A stretch of 64,000 nt of DNA from Acridotheres tristis (taxonomy: Eukaryota > Chordata > Aves > Passeriformes > Sturnidae). The notes beneath the pieces are model-generated. The model had not been told where the DNA came from, searched no databases, and saw nothing but the letters and a program-made list of their open reading frames with translations. How positions within the stretch are numbered: the stretch's first letter is position 1; every line of letters starts with the position of its first letter. The position numbers and the translations under genes were made by a program. Location: assembly GCA_037013685.1 (NCBI GenBank), contig CM072888.1:1035034-1099033 (forward strand), written 5' to 3'. Positions 47,201 to 59,200 of the stretch are shown here, one piece after another.

Positions 47201-50200
47201 GGTGGGATAAACCAACCCCTCTCGGGACTGGTTGGCTTGGAAAGGCAAGGAAAAGAAAGTTTGTGTTAGAGGTGATGACATCCCAAAGCCAGGTTTGCTT
47301 CCAGCAATGGAGCTCCAGGGAGACACCTCAGGTCTGTGGCAACTTCATCCTTCCCACTAACACCAATCAAAGGTTCCAAGTATGGAGGCAAAATTTAGGA
47401 GATAGATCAGCCAATTAAAATGATGCTAACAAAAAGCATCCTAACCTTCTGAGCACACCAGCCCTTTCCAGACCATAGACTACATTCCCCTTCTGAGGGC
47501 AAGTCCTTCCACACGGGGCAGGTGTGAGGGAAAAGGAACCTCTCCCAAAAGCCAGCAAACAAGCTGACAACAACATACCTTGAATTCACTTGGCACAATT
47601 AGTTTTGGTGTGTCCACACCAACCAGGGCATCTATTCCACAGAAAATCAAAATGGACAGGATAATGGCAAAGTCACTGATGAGCTTCCGGGCCTGAAAGA
47701 GATGTGGTGTCACAACCACAGGAGTTAGCACCACCAAACACCATTTCAGCCACGCTTCAGTGTCTACATGAGAAACCCTGGCAAGACAAGCTCATCGTTT
47801 CTTCTCCCACAGATACACCCACCATCATGTCCAGTGTCATTTGCCACACATGCCTTGGTACTGCACTGTGTTTTCTGAACACCTAAATGGAAGCATGAAA
47901 ACAACACAAACTTCCACAAAAGAGATAGTCTAAAGGAGTGGCAGAGATTACGTTGTTTGCTGTTCAAGTAATAAGTCAAACTAAGGAAAACAGAACAGGC
48001 TTCTCAGCTAAATCCCTAAGACTGCAGCTCTCCTGAAGTCATTGGAATACAACTACGGAGAGCTGCCACTGATCAGGCCCCAGAATTTAACCAGACAGGA
48101 GCCACTGGGCTAGCCTGAAACTGTGTGAGCTTTCCAGAGCTGTTGTTCCTTCCAGGTTTCCTGGGTTTGCATGGTTACAGATAAATTGAGCTGCATTCCA
48201 GCCTGGATGGAATTTGTTTCCCTTTTATTAAAAATAAGAGAGGTTCAATTGTAACACAGTGGAACAGTAAACATCCATGCAGGACAAATCCCTGTGTGTC
48301 AGAATGCCAGAAACGGGGCAGTCTCAGAGAGAAATGGCTTTGGCACACACAGGAAGCCCTGGGAGCCTCAGCAGGGGACAGAACAAGCAGATGCACCTGA
48401 GAGGTGCCTGTAAGCTTGGAAAGGTTGCCCTCAGCACCTTTACAATCCCTGCCACATCACCCAGACAGTTTCCAGCTCCTCTCGGCTCTTCTGCTGCCTT
48501 ACCTGTGCCCTCCAGAAGCACTGGGAGCAATCCCAGGCATACCTTTGATAACCAGATCCAACAACCAGCTGCACTTTTATCTCAACCAGTGCAACCTGGC
48601 TTCCCTGCAGAGCATCCCTCCCTGTGTGCAGGACAGCAACTCCAAAAGGAAGGCTGACCTGTGCCCTTGGGCTGCCAGGAGATACTTACCGTGGTGGGAA
48701 AGTAGCGACTGGTCTTGAATTTCTTCAGGGCCATGGAGCAGGTGTAAGTGCCAAAGAAGAGGATGAAAGACATGAGGGTGATGTCAGGGACATAGTCACA
48801 GTTGTTGCCCACAAGCTGACCCCCATACTTCAAACAATCCTTGGCTGTCAGAGCTGCCCAGTCAATGGTGGTGTTGTCCTGCACAAAAACAAGGCAATGC
48901 TTCCATAAGGCTGTTGTTGTGTGCCCATGTCGGGACAGGAATGATGACAGGGTATCTGAGAGGAACAGGGAGGCTTCATGCAGAAGCTAAAAATCATGGA
49001 ATCATACAAGGGTTTGGGTGAGACCATTTTCCTGCTGGTGTTTGACTACAAGGGGTTGTTACTCTGTGTTTCTTCTTCCTTCCCCCATACACTGATGTGA
49101 TCCATCAAACTCCACTCCTTCCTCCTCATATCCAGAGCTTGCCAGCAGAGTGGCACCGTGAGACTCTGCAGTCCATGGGATCCCTGCCTTCCCAAGGGGA
49201 ACTCACCAGCTCGGAGGAGGGAGAGACCAACTCATCGTCTGCCAGCACCATTGTCCTGTTAAGTAATGAGCTATTAACTGCAAGAGAAAAGAAAAAAGGC
49301 AATATGGTGAGCAGGATGCAGGAAACAGTTAGGAAGGAGAGCCAATTCCAATTATTAAATAATCTCTTGACTCTGTCAAGCTATTTGCCACCTCTTTGCT
49401 CCAGTAAAGTGAGTCACAAGTGTTTCAGAGAGACTCAAAAGCCTCAATCATGAATCACTCACAAAACAGAAAAAGAAAAGGTTAAGCGAAACATAACCCA
49501 AACCCAACAGGGATTATATTTTGAGTTCACTGTAAAAAAAAAAAACACAAAAAACCAGACAGACAATATAATATTTCATAGCTTTCCAATATTTTTCTAA
49601 TGATTTCTGGATTAAATTAAATACCCACAGAACTCCTAATGATTAATTTCAAATGCAAGCACAATGCCAAAGATATCCAGAAAAGCAAAATGCATTTCTG
49701 TGTCCAGCATAAATACAGTTTTGAATTAAAAGAAAGAAAAAAGAGAGCAAGCAATCGAAATCAACAGGATGGGGATAATTTCTTTGAAAGAAGGAGCAGC
49801 ATTCCCTGTGGCTTCTGCAGCATTAGGAATCATGAATTTGAAATTTCATTTAGAAATGCAATCCTTCCTGCAAATGGACTCGTGGCCCCGGTCCTCATGG
49901 ATTACTGAGGTTTTGCATAAATAAACTCTTTGCACTTGGATGTCTGAAAAACCACAAGTGTTTCAATGGGAAGTGGAGACTTCCAATTTGGCATTGGCTA
50001 TTCCCAACCTCCTAGTTTCAAAAAGGAAACCACTCTGCCATTCCAGTGGAGGCAGAACCAGACCAGCATCCATGTGCACACCAAGATCCTGTGTTTAATA
50101 GGGAAGGCAGGCACACAGCCCCCGGGGAACCGGCTCCCAACACCTGCAAGGAGCAGCCAGCAGCCCTTCCTGTGGGCCAGGTGTGCCAGGATAACCTGCA

Positions 50201-53200
50201 CTTCACTTCAGGCACAGATCAAGTTACTTAATCATTCCCCATTGTTTGTGGGATCCTAGGAGTGGTCCCTAAGGTACAGCCAGTGTCTCTCAGTGTAGGT
50301 GTAGAAGAAGAGATTACAAGTGACCTCACCCCGATAAAGTCACAGTGGTACTAATTATTGAAGAAGAGGAACAGCCTTGCCCTTAATGGGTCACTGAGAC
50401 TAATAAAGATAAATGCGAGATAAAACGGGTGAGTTGGCTGGTCAGGAGGAACCTGGAGGAAGGATCCAGAGAGACACAAAGAAGAACAAAAAAAGAAAGA
50501 GAGTTGCTGCTGTAAAAGATCTGCTGTGAGGTCAGTCTGGGTGTGATGGAGTCAGAGCCTGCAGTTGGACCCTACAGTAGGAGCTTGCTGTAATCAGAGT
50601 CAGGATGGCTAAGCTGTAAAGAAGAATAAACCAGAATCTTTTTCACACTGTTAACTGAGAGCCTGTGTCTTGGTTCATTTCTACTCTTTAACGAGAGGTC
50701 TGCTGCAACATCTCAGTTTGGATTTGGGGTTTGTACCCCTTTGTTCCCAGAGCCATAGGTACACTGGCTCTACCTGCCACACAGCCACGCTCCAGATAGA
50801 GGCTGCCCTGTAGATACACTTCCCTTCTTGGAAGGGAAGGAATTGTTTGTGCTTTCCCTCTCATCTATGCAACCAGGAGGTGGGAACCACCCATGTTTGG
50901 GTAACGCCTTGACTAAATCCAGCTCCTCAAATGGCAGTGCCTGAGCTCCATGGCAGTGCCTGAGCTCCATGGCAGTGACCTGAGCTCCATGGCAGTGCCT
51001 GAGCTCCATGGCAGTGCCTGAGCTCCAGGGCAGTGACCTGAGCTCCATGGCAGTGACCTGAGCTCCATGGCAGTGCCCTGAGCTCCATGGCAGTGACCTG
51101 AGCTCCATGGCAGTGACCTGAGCTCCATGGCAGTGCCTGAGCTCCATGGCAGTGCCTGAGCTCCAGGGCAGTGACCTGAGCTCCATGGCAGTGACCTGAG
51201 CTCCATGGCAGTGACCTGAGCTCCATGGCAGTGCCTGAGCTCCAGGGCAGTGACCTGAGCTCCATGGCAGTGCCTGAGCTCCATGGCAGTGGCCTGAGCT
51301 CCAGGGCAGTGACCTGAGCTCCATGGCAGTGACCTGAGCTCCATGGCAGTGGCCTGAGCTCCAGGGCAGTGACCTGAGCTCCATGGCAGTGACCTGAGCT
51401 CCAGGGCAGTGACCTGAGCTCCAGGGCAGTGACCTGAGCTCCATGGCAGTGGCCTGAGCTCCATGGCAGTGCCTGAGCTCCAGGGCAGTGACCTGAGCTC
51501 CATGGCAGTGGCCTGAGCTCCAGGGCAGTGACCTGAGCTCCATGGCAGTGACCTGAGCTCCAGGGCAGTGACCTGAGCTCCATGGCAGTGACCTGAGCTC
51601 CATGGCAGTGCTTGAGCTCCAGGGCAGTGACCTGAGCTCCATGGCAGTGACCTGAGCTCCAGGGCAGTGACCTGAGCTCCAGGGCAGTGACCTGAGCTCC
51701 AGGGCAGTGACCTGAGCTCCATGGCAGTGACCTGAGCTCCATGGCAGTGGCCTGAGCTCCATGGCAGTGACCTGAGCTCCATGGCAGTGACCTGAGCTCC
51801 AGGGCAGTGACCTGAGCTCCATGGCAGTGACCTGAGCTCCATGGCAGTGCTTGAGCTCCAGGGCAGTGACCTGAGCTCCATGGCAGTTACCTGAGCTCCA
51901 TGGCAGTTACCTGAGCTCCATGGCAGTGACCTGAGCTCCATGGCAGTGGCCTGAGCTCCAGGGCAGTGACCTGAGCTCCATGGCAGTGACCTGAGCTCCA
52001 GGGCAGTGACCTGAGCTCCATGGCAGTGACCTGAGCTCCAGGGCAGTGACCTGAGCTCCATGGCAGTGCCTGAGCTCCATGGCAGTGACCTGAGCTCCAT
52101 GGCAGTGACCTGAGCTCTATGGCAGTGCCCTGAGCTCCATGGCAGTGACCTGAGCTCCATGGCAGTGGCCTGAGCTCCATGGCAGTGACCTGAGCTCCAT
52201 GGCAGTGCCTGAGCTCCAGGGCAGTGACCTGAGCTCCATGGCAGTGACCTGAGCTCCATGGCAGTGGCCTGAGCTCCAGGGCAGTGGCCTGAGCTCCATG
52301 GCAGTGACCTGAGCTCCATGGCAGTGCCTGAGCTCCATGGCAGTGACCTGAGCTCCATGGCAGTGACCTGAGCTCCAGGGCAGTGACCTGAGCTCTATGG
52401 CAGTGCCCTGAGCTCCATGGCAGTGACCTGAGCTCCATGGCAGTGGCCTGAGCTCCAGGGCAGTGACCTGAGCTCCATGGCAGTGACCTGAGCTCCACGG
52501 CAGTGACCTGAGCTCCAGGGCAGTGACCTGAGCTCCATGGCAGTGACCTGAGCTCCATGGCAGTGCCCTGAGCTCCATGGCAGTGACCTGAGCTCCATGG
52601 CAGTGACCTGAGCTCCATGGCAGTGACCTGAGCTCTATGGCAGTGCCCTGAGCTCCATGGCAGTGACCTGAGCTCCATGGCAGTGGCCTGAGCTCCATGG
52701 CAGTGACCTGAGCTCCATGGCAGTGACCTGAGCTCCATGGCAGTGCCTGAGCTCCATGGCAGTGACCTGAGCTCCATGGCAGTGACCTGAGCTCCAGGGC
52801 AGTGCCCTGAGCTCCATGGCAGTGACCTGAGCTCCATGGCAGTGACCTGAGCTCCAGGGCAGTGGCCTGGCCACCACTTCTGCCCCTTTGTGGAATTCTT
52901 GGAGGAATGCCATTTGGAACTGACAGCCACAGGGATGCAAAGAGACAGGGGTACAGAAACAGCTTTTCCACCGATCATGACGCTCTCTGGAGGAGTTCCA
53001 GGCAGGCCAGCTGTACTGGCATTCCACTTGGGATGTAGAGTGAAATCTACCTCTCAGCTTCCTGAGACTGAGATAGGATATCCAAGGGCAACTGATAAAG
53101 AAGGAATAACCTACCAATTATCTGGGCTGCAACACAAGGGAAAAGGAGAGCAAAGGCCACCTCCAACCTACAAACTGGAGAGGTAATGAACACTCCCTTA

Positions 53201-56200
53201 CCTGGATCTAGTGGTTTACAGGCACAAGAGTAATGTGTGATATAGTCCACCTTGAACTGAGAGTTGATGGGATAATGATCTGCCAGCTTGATCATCTTCT
53301 TGAAAGCATCATAAATGAAGATGAAGCTGATCAAGGAAGAGAATCCTTCTTCAGTGAAGCGGGTGAAGTACTTGACCAGGAAGCTGGCATCAGTGGCCAC
53401 AAGGATGAGACACTGGAAGGCTGACCAGAGGCCGATCCAGAGGCGGAACTCCAGGTAGTCAAAGCCATTGTCCCTGCAACAAGGCAAGGGTGGCAGGAAA
53501 GGAGACATGTGTTAGATAAGATCAGAAGTACCAAGCACATGTTACATGGAATGAAGCTGGGTCAGGGGAAGTGGAGATTAGACATGTAAGATCTTTCTCC
53601 TAGAGAGTGGCTGGACACGGGAACAGCCTCCCCAGGGAAGCATTAGGGCACCTGACCTGACAGAGTTCAAGGAGTACCTGGACAGGGCTCTTAGTCTTAT
53701 GGTTTAGTTTTAGGTAGTCTTGCCAGGTGCAGAGAGTTGGACTGATCCTTATGGGTCCTTTCCAACCTGGGATTTTCCATGATTCTATGACGAAGCCTGG
53801 TGCCAGGAATGGCGGGGTGTGGAGAACCAGGCACCCAACTGCATCATTCCCTCCTGGGAACGATGGCCCCTTGTTTTCTGCTTGAGGCTGAGGTGCTGAG
53901 GCTTTTAGGAATGAACAAGTGCCTAAAGGGAACACTGGAGCAGATGAGGACCTGCCAGGAAGGCCTGTTCTGGGGAAGGAAGCAAGAGGTGGTGGGACTG
54001 GCAGGCTCAGCCAGCTGTAATTCTCTGGAAGCCAGAAGCCCTGACCTGTAAGAGGGCAAGGAACAAGTAAGAAACAAAGTCATTTAGAAAAAGAGAAGGG
54101 AAAAAATAAAAATAATAATACAAGACCCGAGTGACAACTCTGAAATATCTGGAGTCAGTGCCTGAGGGGCCAGGAGGTCCCATCTCTCTGAAGGCAGCTG
54201 GCAGAAACCCAGGTACACTGACTCCACACCATTGAAGAACTTCAAATATTTTAAACTATATTATTTTGGCTTTTACTCCTCAAATTCCTGCAGCACTTCT
54301 GAAGCTGACAGAGCATGTGGAAAAGCATCATGTCCTGTAGGATTGGTCCCTGGTGCCAGCACCATGGAGCACCTGAGGTCAGACACAAGGCTGGGTCTGC
54401 AAGGGGTTTTTAGGGATCTTTTCAGATACACACACAGAATCACACTTTAAATGAGTTAGGAGATGGGAGGTTTTTCTCCTTTTGCTCCTAGCAGGGAACA
54501 CTGTGCTGTGAAAATGAACAACCACAAACGCATTACTGAAAAATCAAAGTACTTAGTTCTCATTTCTCTGTAAGAAAGGCTTCCTTTGAAAACTCCTGCA
54601 TTTCTGCTCCGGCAGGTTGTTAGGACAATGGCTTTTATAACCACCACCACCTCCTCAGGTTAAAAATAACCACCTTCTCCCTCCCAAAACAAAAGTGCTT
54701 TTCTATCTTGTTTTTTTCCTGCTGTGTGCTGCACCTGGGCTTTGTAATGCCTGCCAGACACCCAACAGGTGCAAGGTGTCCATTCCTGGCTCTATTCATT
54801 TATTCCAGATGAAATAAAAAAAGAAAGGTGCCCTCCTCTTGCTCCACTGTGCAACTCTCACCCTTTGGTAGCTTCCAATTTCTCTCCCTGGGATAATTTA
54901 ATTTTCCAGCCATTTTTTCTAGTCCCCATCCCTCCCTACACGCAGGAACACAAGTCCTGCACAACCTGCCATGCTGAGAACACACACTACAAGGGATTTG
55001 GGGGGGTATTCTGTGTAACCTAAAACTATCTGCTTGCAGAACACCAGCCAAAGGATCACCAGCCCCATGGGTGAAATCACCCTTGACACTGCTGATTGCT
55101 TTGGGGATTCCAGCCTATCTTCCTGGTATTGCAGGTGTGAGAATGGTAAATGAGCACACCTAACCAAATGGGCTCCCTTTAGCTCTGTCAGCTGTAAACA
55201 ACATGGAGGGAGCAGAATCTCTTCACACCAATTAAAAGGAAAAATCCCAAGTGCCTTTAAATGCAGGGAAGCTCCACCATAGAATTCTGCAGGCTGTTTC
55301 GGCCACAGACACTTTTGCTTTCCTACATAATAGTGATTATTTCAAATGACTACTGGACAAATTTCTGGCAACCTGGAGACCCATGGGATTTTGTTGGTGA
55401 AGAGCAGGATTCCTTTCTTTGCTCCTATGGGAGTTAGAGAAGCAGCACACTGTAACTAGAGCAAATTCCTCAGGGAGGACTGAAGTGGCCAAGGTTTTTT
55501 TTCAGGAGGCCCCCCCAGAGACAGGCAGCCACACCCTGGGCAGTGCCCTGGGACGTGCGTGCCGGGAAAATCCCTGCTGTGATTGCACTGCATCTCGAGG
55601 AGGAATGAGACGTTTCATTCCGTGCACTAAATCCCCTCCTTCCCCATGGGCAGGCAGCTCATTCCTGGCTGGGCTTTCCTTGGTGTGGGACGCTGCTGCC
55701 CTCCGCCCTCTCCCCCAGTACTCACTTGCTGAAATTGAAGAGGAGCCGCTCAAAGACCAGGACGGGTCCTGTGCTGCTCAGAATGGTGAGGGGCTGACCA
55801 GCCAAAAGGCAAAATATGGCGCCGGTGACAGCCGTGCCCAGGAAGCTCTCCAACACGCCCTGTGGAGACACAGGAGAGCATCACTCCTGCAGGACAACCC
55901 TCTCCAAACGAGTGCTCCTGTCGTGGCCCCGTGCCCATGGCCAAGGGGAGACCATCCTCTGCCTCCCCTGCAGCTCACACCAACAGCTTGGTCCCACACA
56001 ACCCACAGTTACTCGGATAACCAACGTTCTGAGCAGCTGGAAATTAACAGCACATACTGATCCTCCCTTCCACTCGTGCTCCAGGGATGGGGCTGCAGCT
56101 TTCCTGACTTATCAGGGGTACTGCAAGAACTGAAATTCAGTTTTGTGTCTCTCTTCCTGGAGAAGACACGAGTTGGTGTTTACACCGAGGAAAGCAATAG

Positions 56201-59200
56201 GCTGGCTGCCTCTGGGGACTTGTAAGGATGAGCCCAATAAAGAACTGATCCCCTCCACTCCTCTTGTATTACTCATGGAGAGGGCTCTCATGGCCAGAGC
56301 ATCTGTAATCTCTTTTCCCTGCATTCTTCCACGTGTCTGTAGCTAAGAATAGTGTCTTTTCGTGGAAACATAAAACTCAGGAGTGAGCTGTGAAGGAAGT
56401 GCCGGCTGGGGCAGCTCCCAGGACAGGGAGCAGGGATGGGCCTTGCTCAGTGCCTGCCCCAGCAGCAGCCACATCATTGCTTACAGCAAACAAGACACAT
56501 GAACCGTGATGTAGTAGCCCCAAAAATACTGCGGGGTTTGGGGGGTTCTTTGCTACTCGATAGTAAGTATTCTTGAGACTTTTGGCCACAATTAAGTGAT
56601 TCTCAGGTTGAACTAGATTTGGAATCAGGAAACATTTCCTCTTCCTCCTCTAATTTAAAGACTGCACCTTGTGCAGAGCAGACAGGCTTTGCTCTGCTGC
56701 CCCCCCACAGTCCAGTGTTGCTCACTGGGGGGTCCTGGATGTCTCTCCATTCCTGACTTCCATGGGTCTCACAAAAGGCAAACTGAACAAGAGAGAGGGA
56801 GCTGGGCACTGCACAGACTGCTGGATCTTACTCTAGCCTGTAATTCATCACAGGGGAGTGCAGGGTTCCAGATATGTGCCCTCATTTCCTATGTCTGACT
56901 TAATTAAACTTGCATAAATTAATAATTTAGTCATTGTCATTATGAGCTGAATTACTGCTAGGAGATTTGACTGAACTGGACTGGCTGAACTGAATCTATC
57001 TAAATACAACCTCCTACTTTTCCTATTATTCCACTAACCCAAAGCACCTACAGCAGCAGTTAATAGAGAATCCCTTCTCCTTAGGCTGAGCTAAGCCATT
57101 GATCCAGCCTGTCCATGGATATGTGGCTGGTTTCTCAGCATGTGACCTCCCACTACTACAAAATTCATCTTTCTAAAGACCTGACATTTCTCTCCTGTGT
57201 CACTCATTTTCCTAATTATTTTGGGATTTTCTTTTCATTAGAGAGTCCAAAGCCCAGGTATTGTAGGAATCAGGCAGATGATTCAGACTTAGCAAACTTA
57301 ATTGGACTAAAATGGTACAACTGAGAGTAGATCAGAGGAACTTCTCTCTACAGAAGGAGCAAAGGCCTTCTCTGTCTCTTGGGCCTGCTTTTATTCACCA
57401 TTTAAGAAACTTCTGCACAATCTGTCAAAGGACAGCCATAGCAGCAGAGAGTGCAGTGAAAACACGGACCACCTCCATTACTGTAGCAAGAATTCCAGCT
57501 TTGCCAGTGCCCAAACATTGCTCTGACTGCACAGCAAAAGGCAAATGCTGTGTTTGTTGCTTCTGAAAGCTCTTGCTCACCTGCATGTTCTCCGTAGCAT
57601 CCCCAAGCAATCCCCCAAAAGTGATGGCATTGGTGACAGTGGCCAGGTAGATGAAGAGGATGGCTGAGAGGGCCTGGATGTTTAAAGCATCGTAGAAGTC
57701 GCTGGCGAAGAACGGCGCTTTCCTCTTGATGTCTTTGATCAAGCCCCCACAGAACCTGCAAGGACAAGCAAGAGGAGACTCGTGCAAGGTGTTCCACAGT
57801 GGAAATCACCAGGCTAAGTCATCAGAGACACTGCCAGCAATGAAGTATTATCTCAAAGGAGTGAGATCACCACATGGCAAACAGTCTTATCACAGCTGTG
57901 CCTGTCCAGGGATCTCAGAGACAATGTTATAAGGAAAGAAATTATCTCAAACATGTGATGCAGCTGGAAACAGACATTTTAGGACTACAAGCCACGCTTC
58001 TGCTGAAACAGACCACTACAGTTTGTATTTCAGGAAGCTCATCTGTTGGCTTTTTTCCCCCAAGATATATTAGTTGATGTAATAAAATAGATTAACTCTG
58101 GTCTAAACCCCTGCCTGAATTTCTCCACATAGCAGACACCATGGCTGGGCGAGCCAAACAATCCACTGCATGGAAAAATGCTTCAAATAACCAGCAAAAG
58201 AACTAGAACTAGAAGTAAAAACGTAAGGGAAATACTCTTGGACAATAAAAGAACTCACTTGCAGACATCCCTTTTTGTATGATCACACACAAGATAGCAT
58301 TTAACTCTTATCAACTCCACGTGGCACTGACACTGCCAGCACAGAAATAGTTTGTTTAGCCTCCTGTTCCCCTGCCCACAGCTCCCCACCTATGCCAGGA
58401 CTGCACAGACACTGTGGCAGACAGGCACACGCCACCTTCTGACCCCAAATCAGGACACTCCACTGCCTTGTATACACCAATGCAGTGTGAAGACTTTCAG
58501 ATTTTTCTCCTAGAATTTAGACTAGAACTACAACTGAAACAGAAGACACAGAGTGGGAGGGAGGGCACAAAGCCACTACGAAACCCTGTGCATGAATCTT
58601 GAAATGCTGAGCTTGCTGTTTCATGGCCACTTGAGCAGTATTCCCACTCCAGTGGACTTTTACATGGCACAAAGCAGAGTAATAAAGCAGAGAGTAGGGC
58701 CTGGGGAGCTGTTACCTTCTCTATTTCTATCCTTATTCTATGTCTATCTATAAAAGCCTTCAGCTGTGCAATTCAACTGCAACACTAATGTCCAGAAAAG
58801 GGAACATCTCTGCTTTTGGCTAAGGCAGCCCTTCAGCAATCCAAATGGATTAACTGAGGCTTGTACCTGCCATGTTTATGTCCCTTATGGTTCATCTGAC
58901 TTCACAGCTCCCAAGAGGCAGCACCCACCTGGGCCTTCTGTCCTTGTTAATGGCTCTTTACCATTGCATGAGTATCTGAGTCATGACATTCTGTCGTTTG
59001 GAACCCTTCAGACAGCGTCACTCTGGGCACAAGAAGCCCCCAGGACACACTGTGGGGTCCCAGCTCAGCCTGTACAGGTGGCAATGTTTTTTGCAGGGGT
59101 GTCACCGACCTGCCCGTCCTCTGCAGCTCCTCGCAGTCGCCGTGGCCGCCGCCGCCGTGCCCCCCGTCGTGGGGCGTGTCTCCGTTCATCTGCACGTTTT

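Larger units (their letters stand above)
27427..48491 (-). repeat. Right arm of the giant inverted repeat
   Basis: Partner of 1-21080, carrying the functional-looking SLC4A4 3' half. Past 48491 the minus-strand gene continues normally, with exon 48878-48690 in frame. This arm is therefore the better candidate for the true locus. Confidence 0.95.

Noticed and set aside
50932..52870. CRISPR-like array of short repeats
   Set aside because: The 20-bp units are contiguous, with no spacers, and the context is a vertebrate intron.
50913..52978. Open frames of 350-481 codons rich in [13 protein letters not shown] repeats
   Set aside because: They are translations of the 20-bp minisatellite, open in all three minus frames only because the unit lacks stops. 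No splice sites, start context or family.
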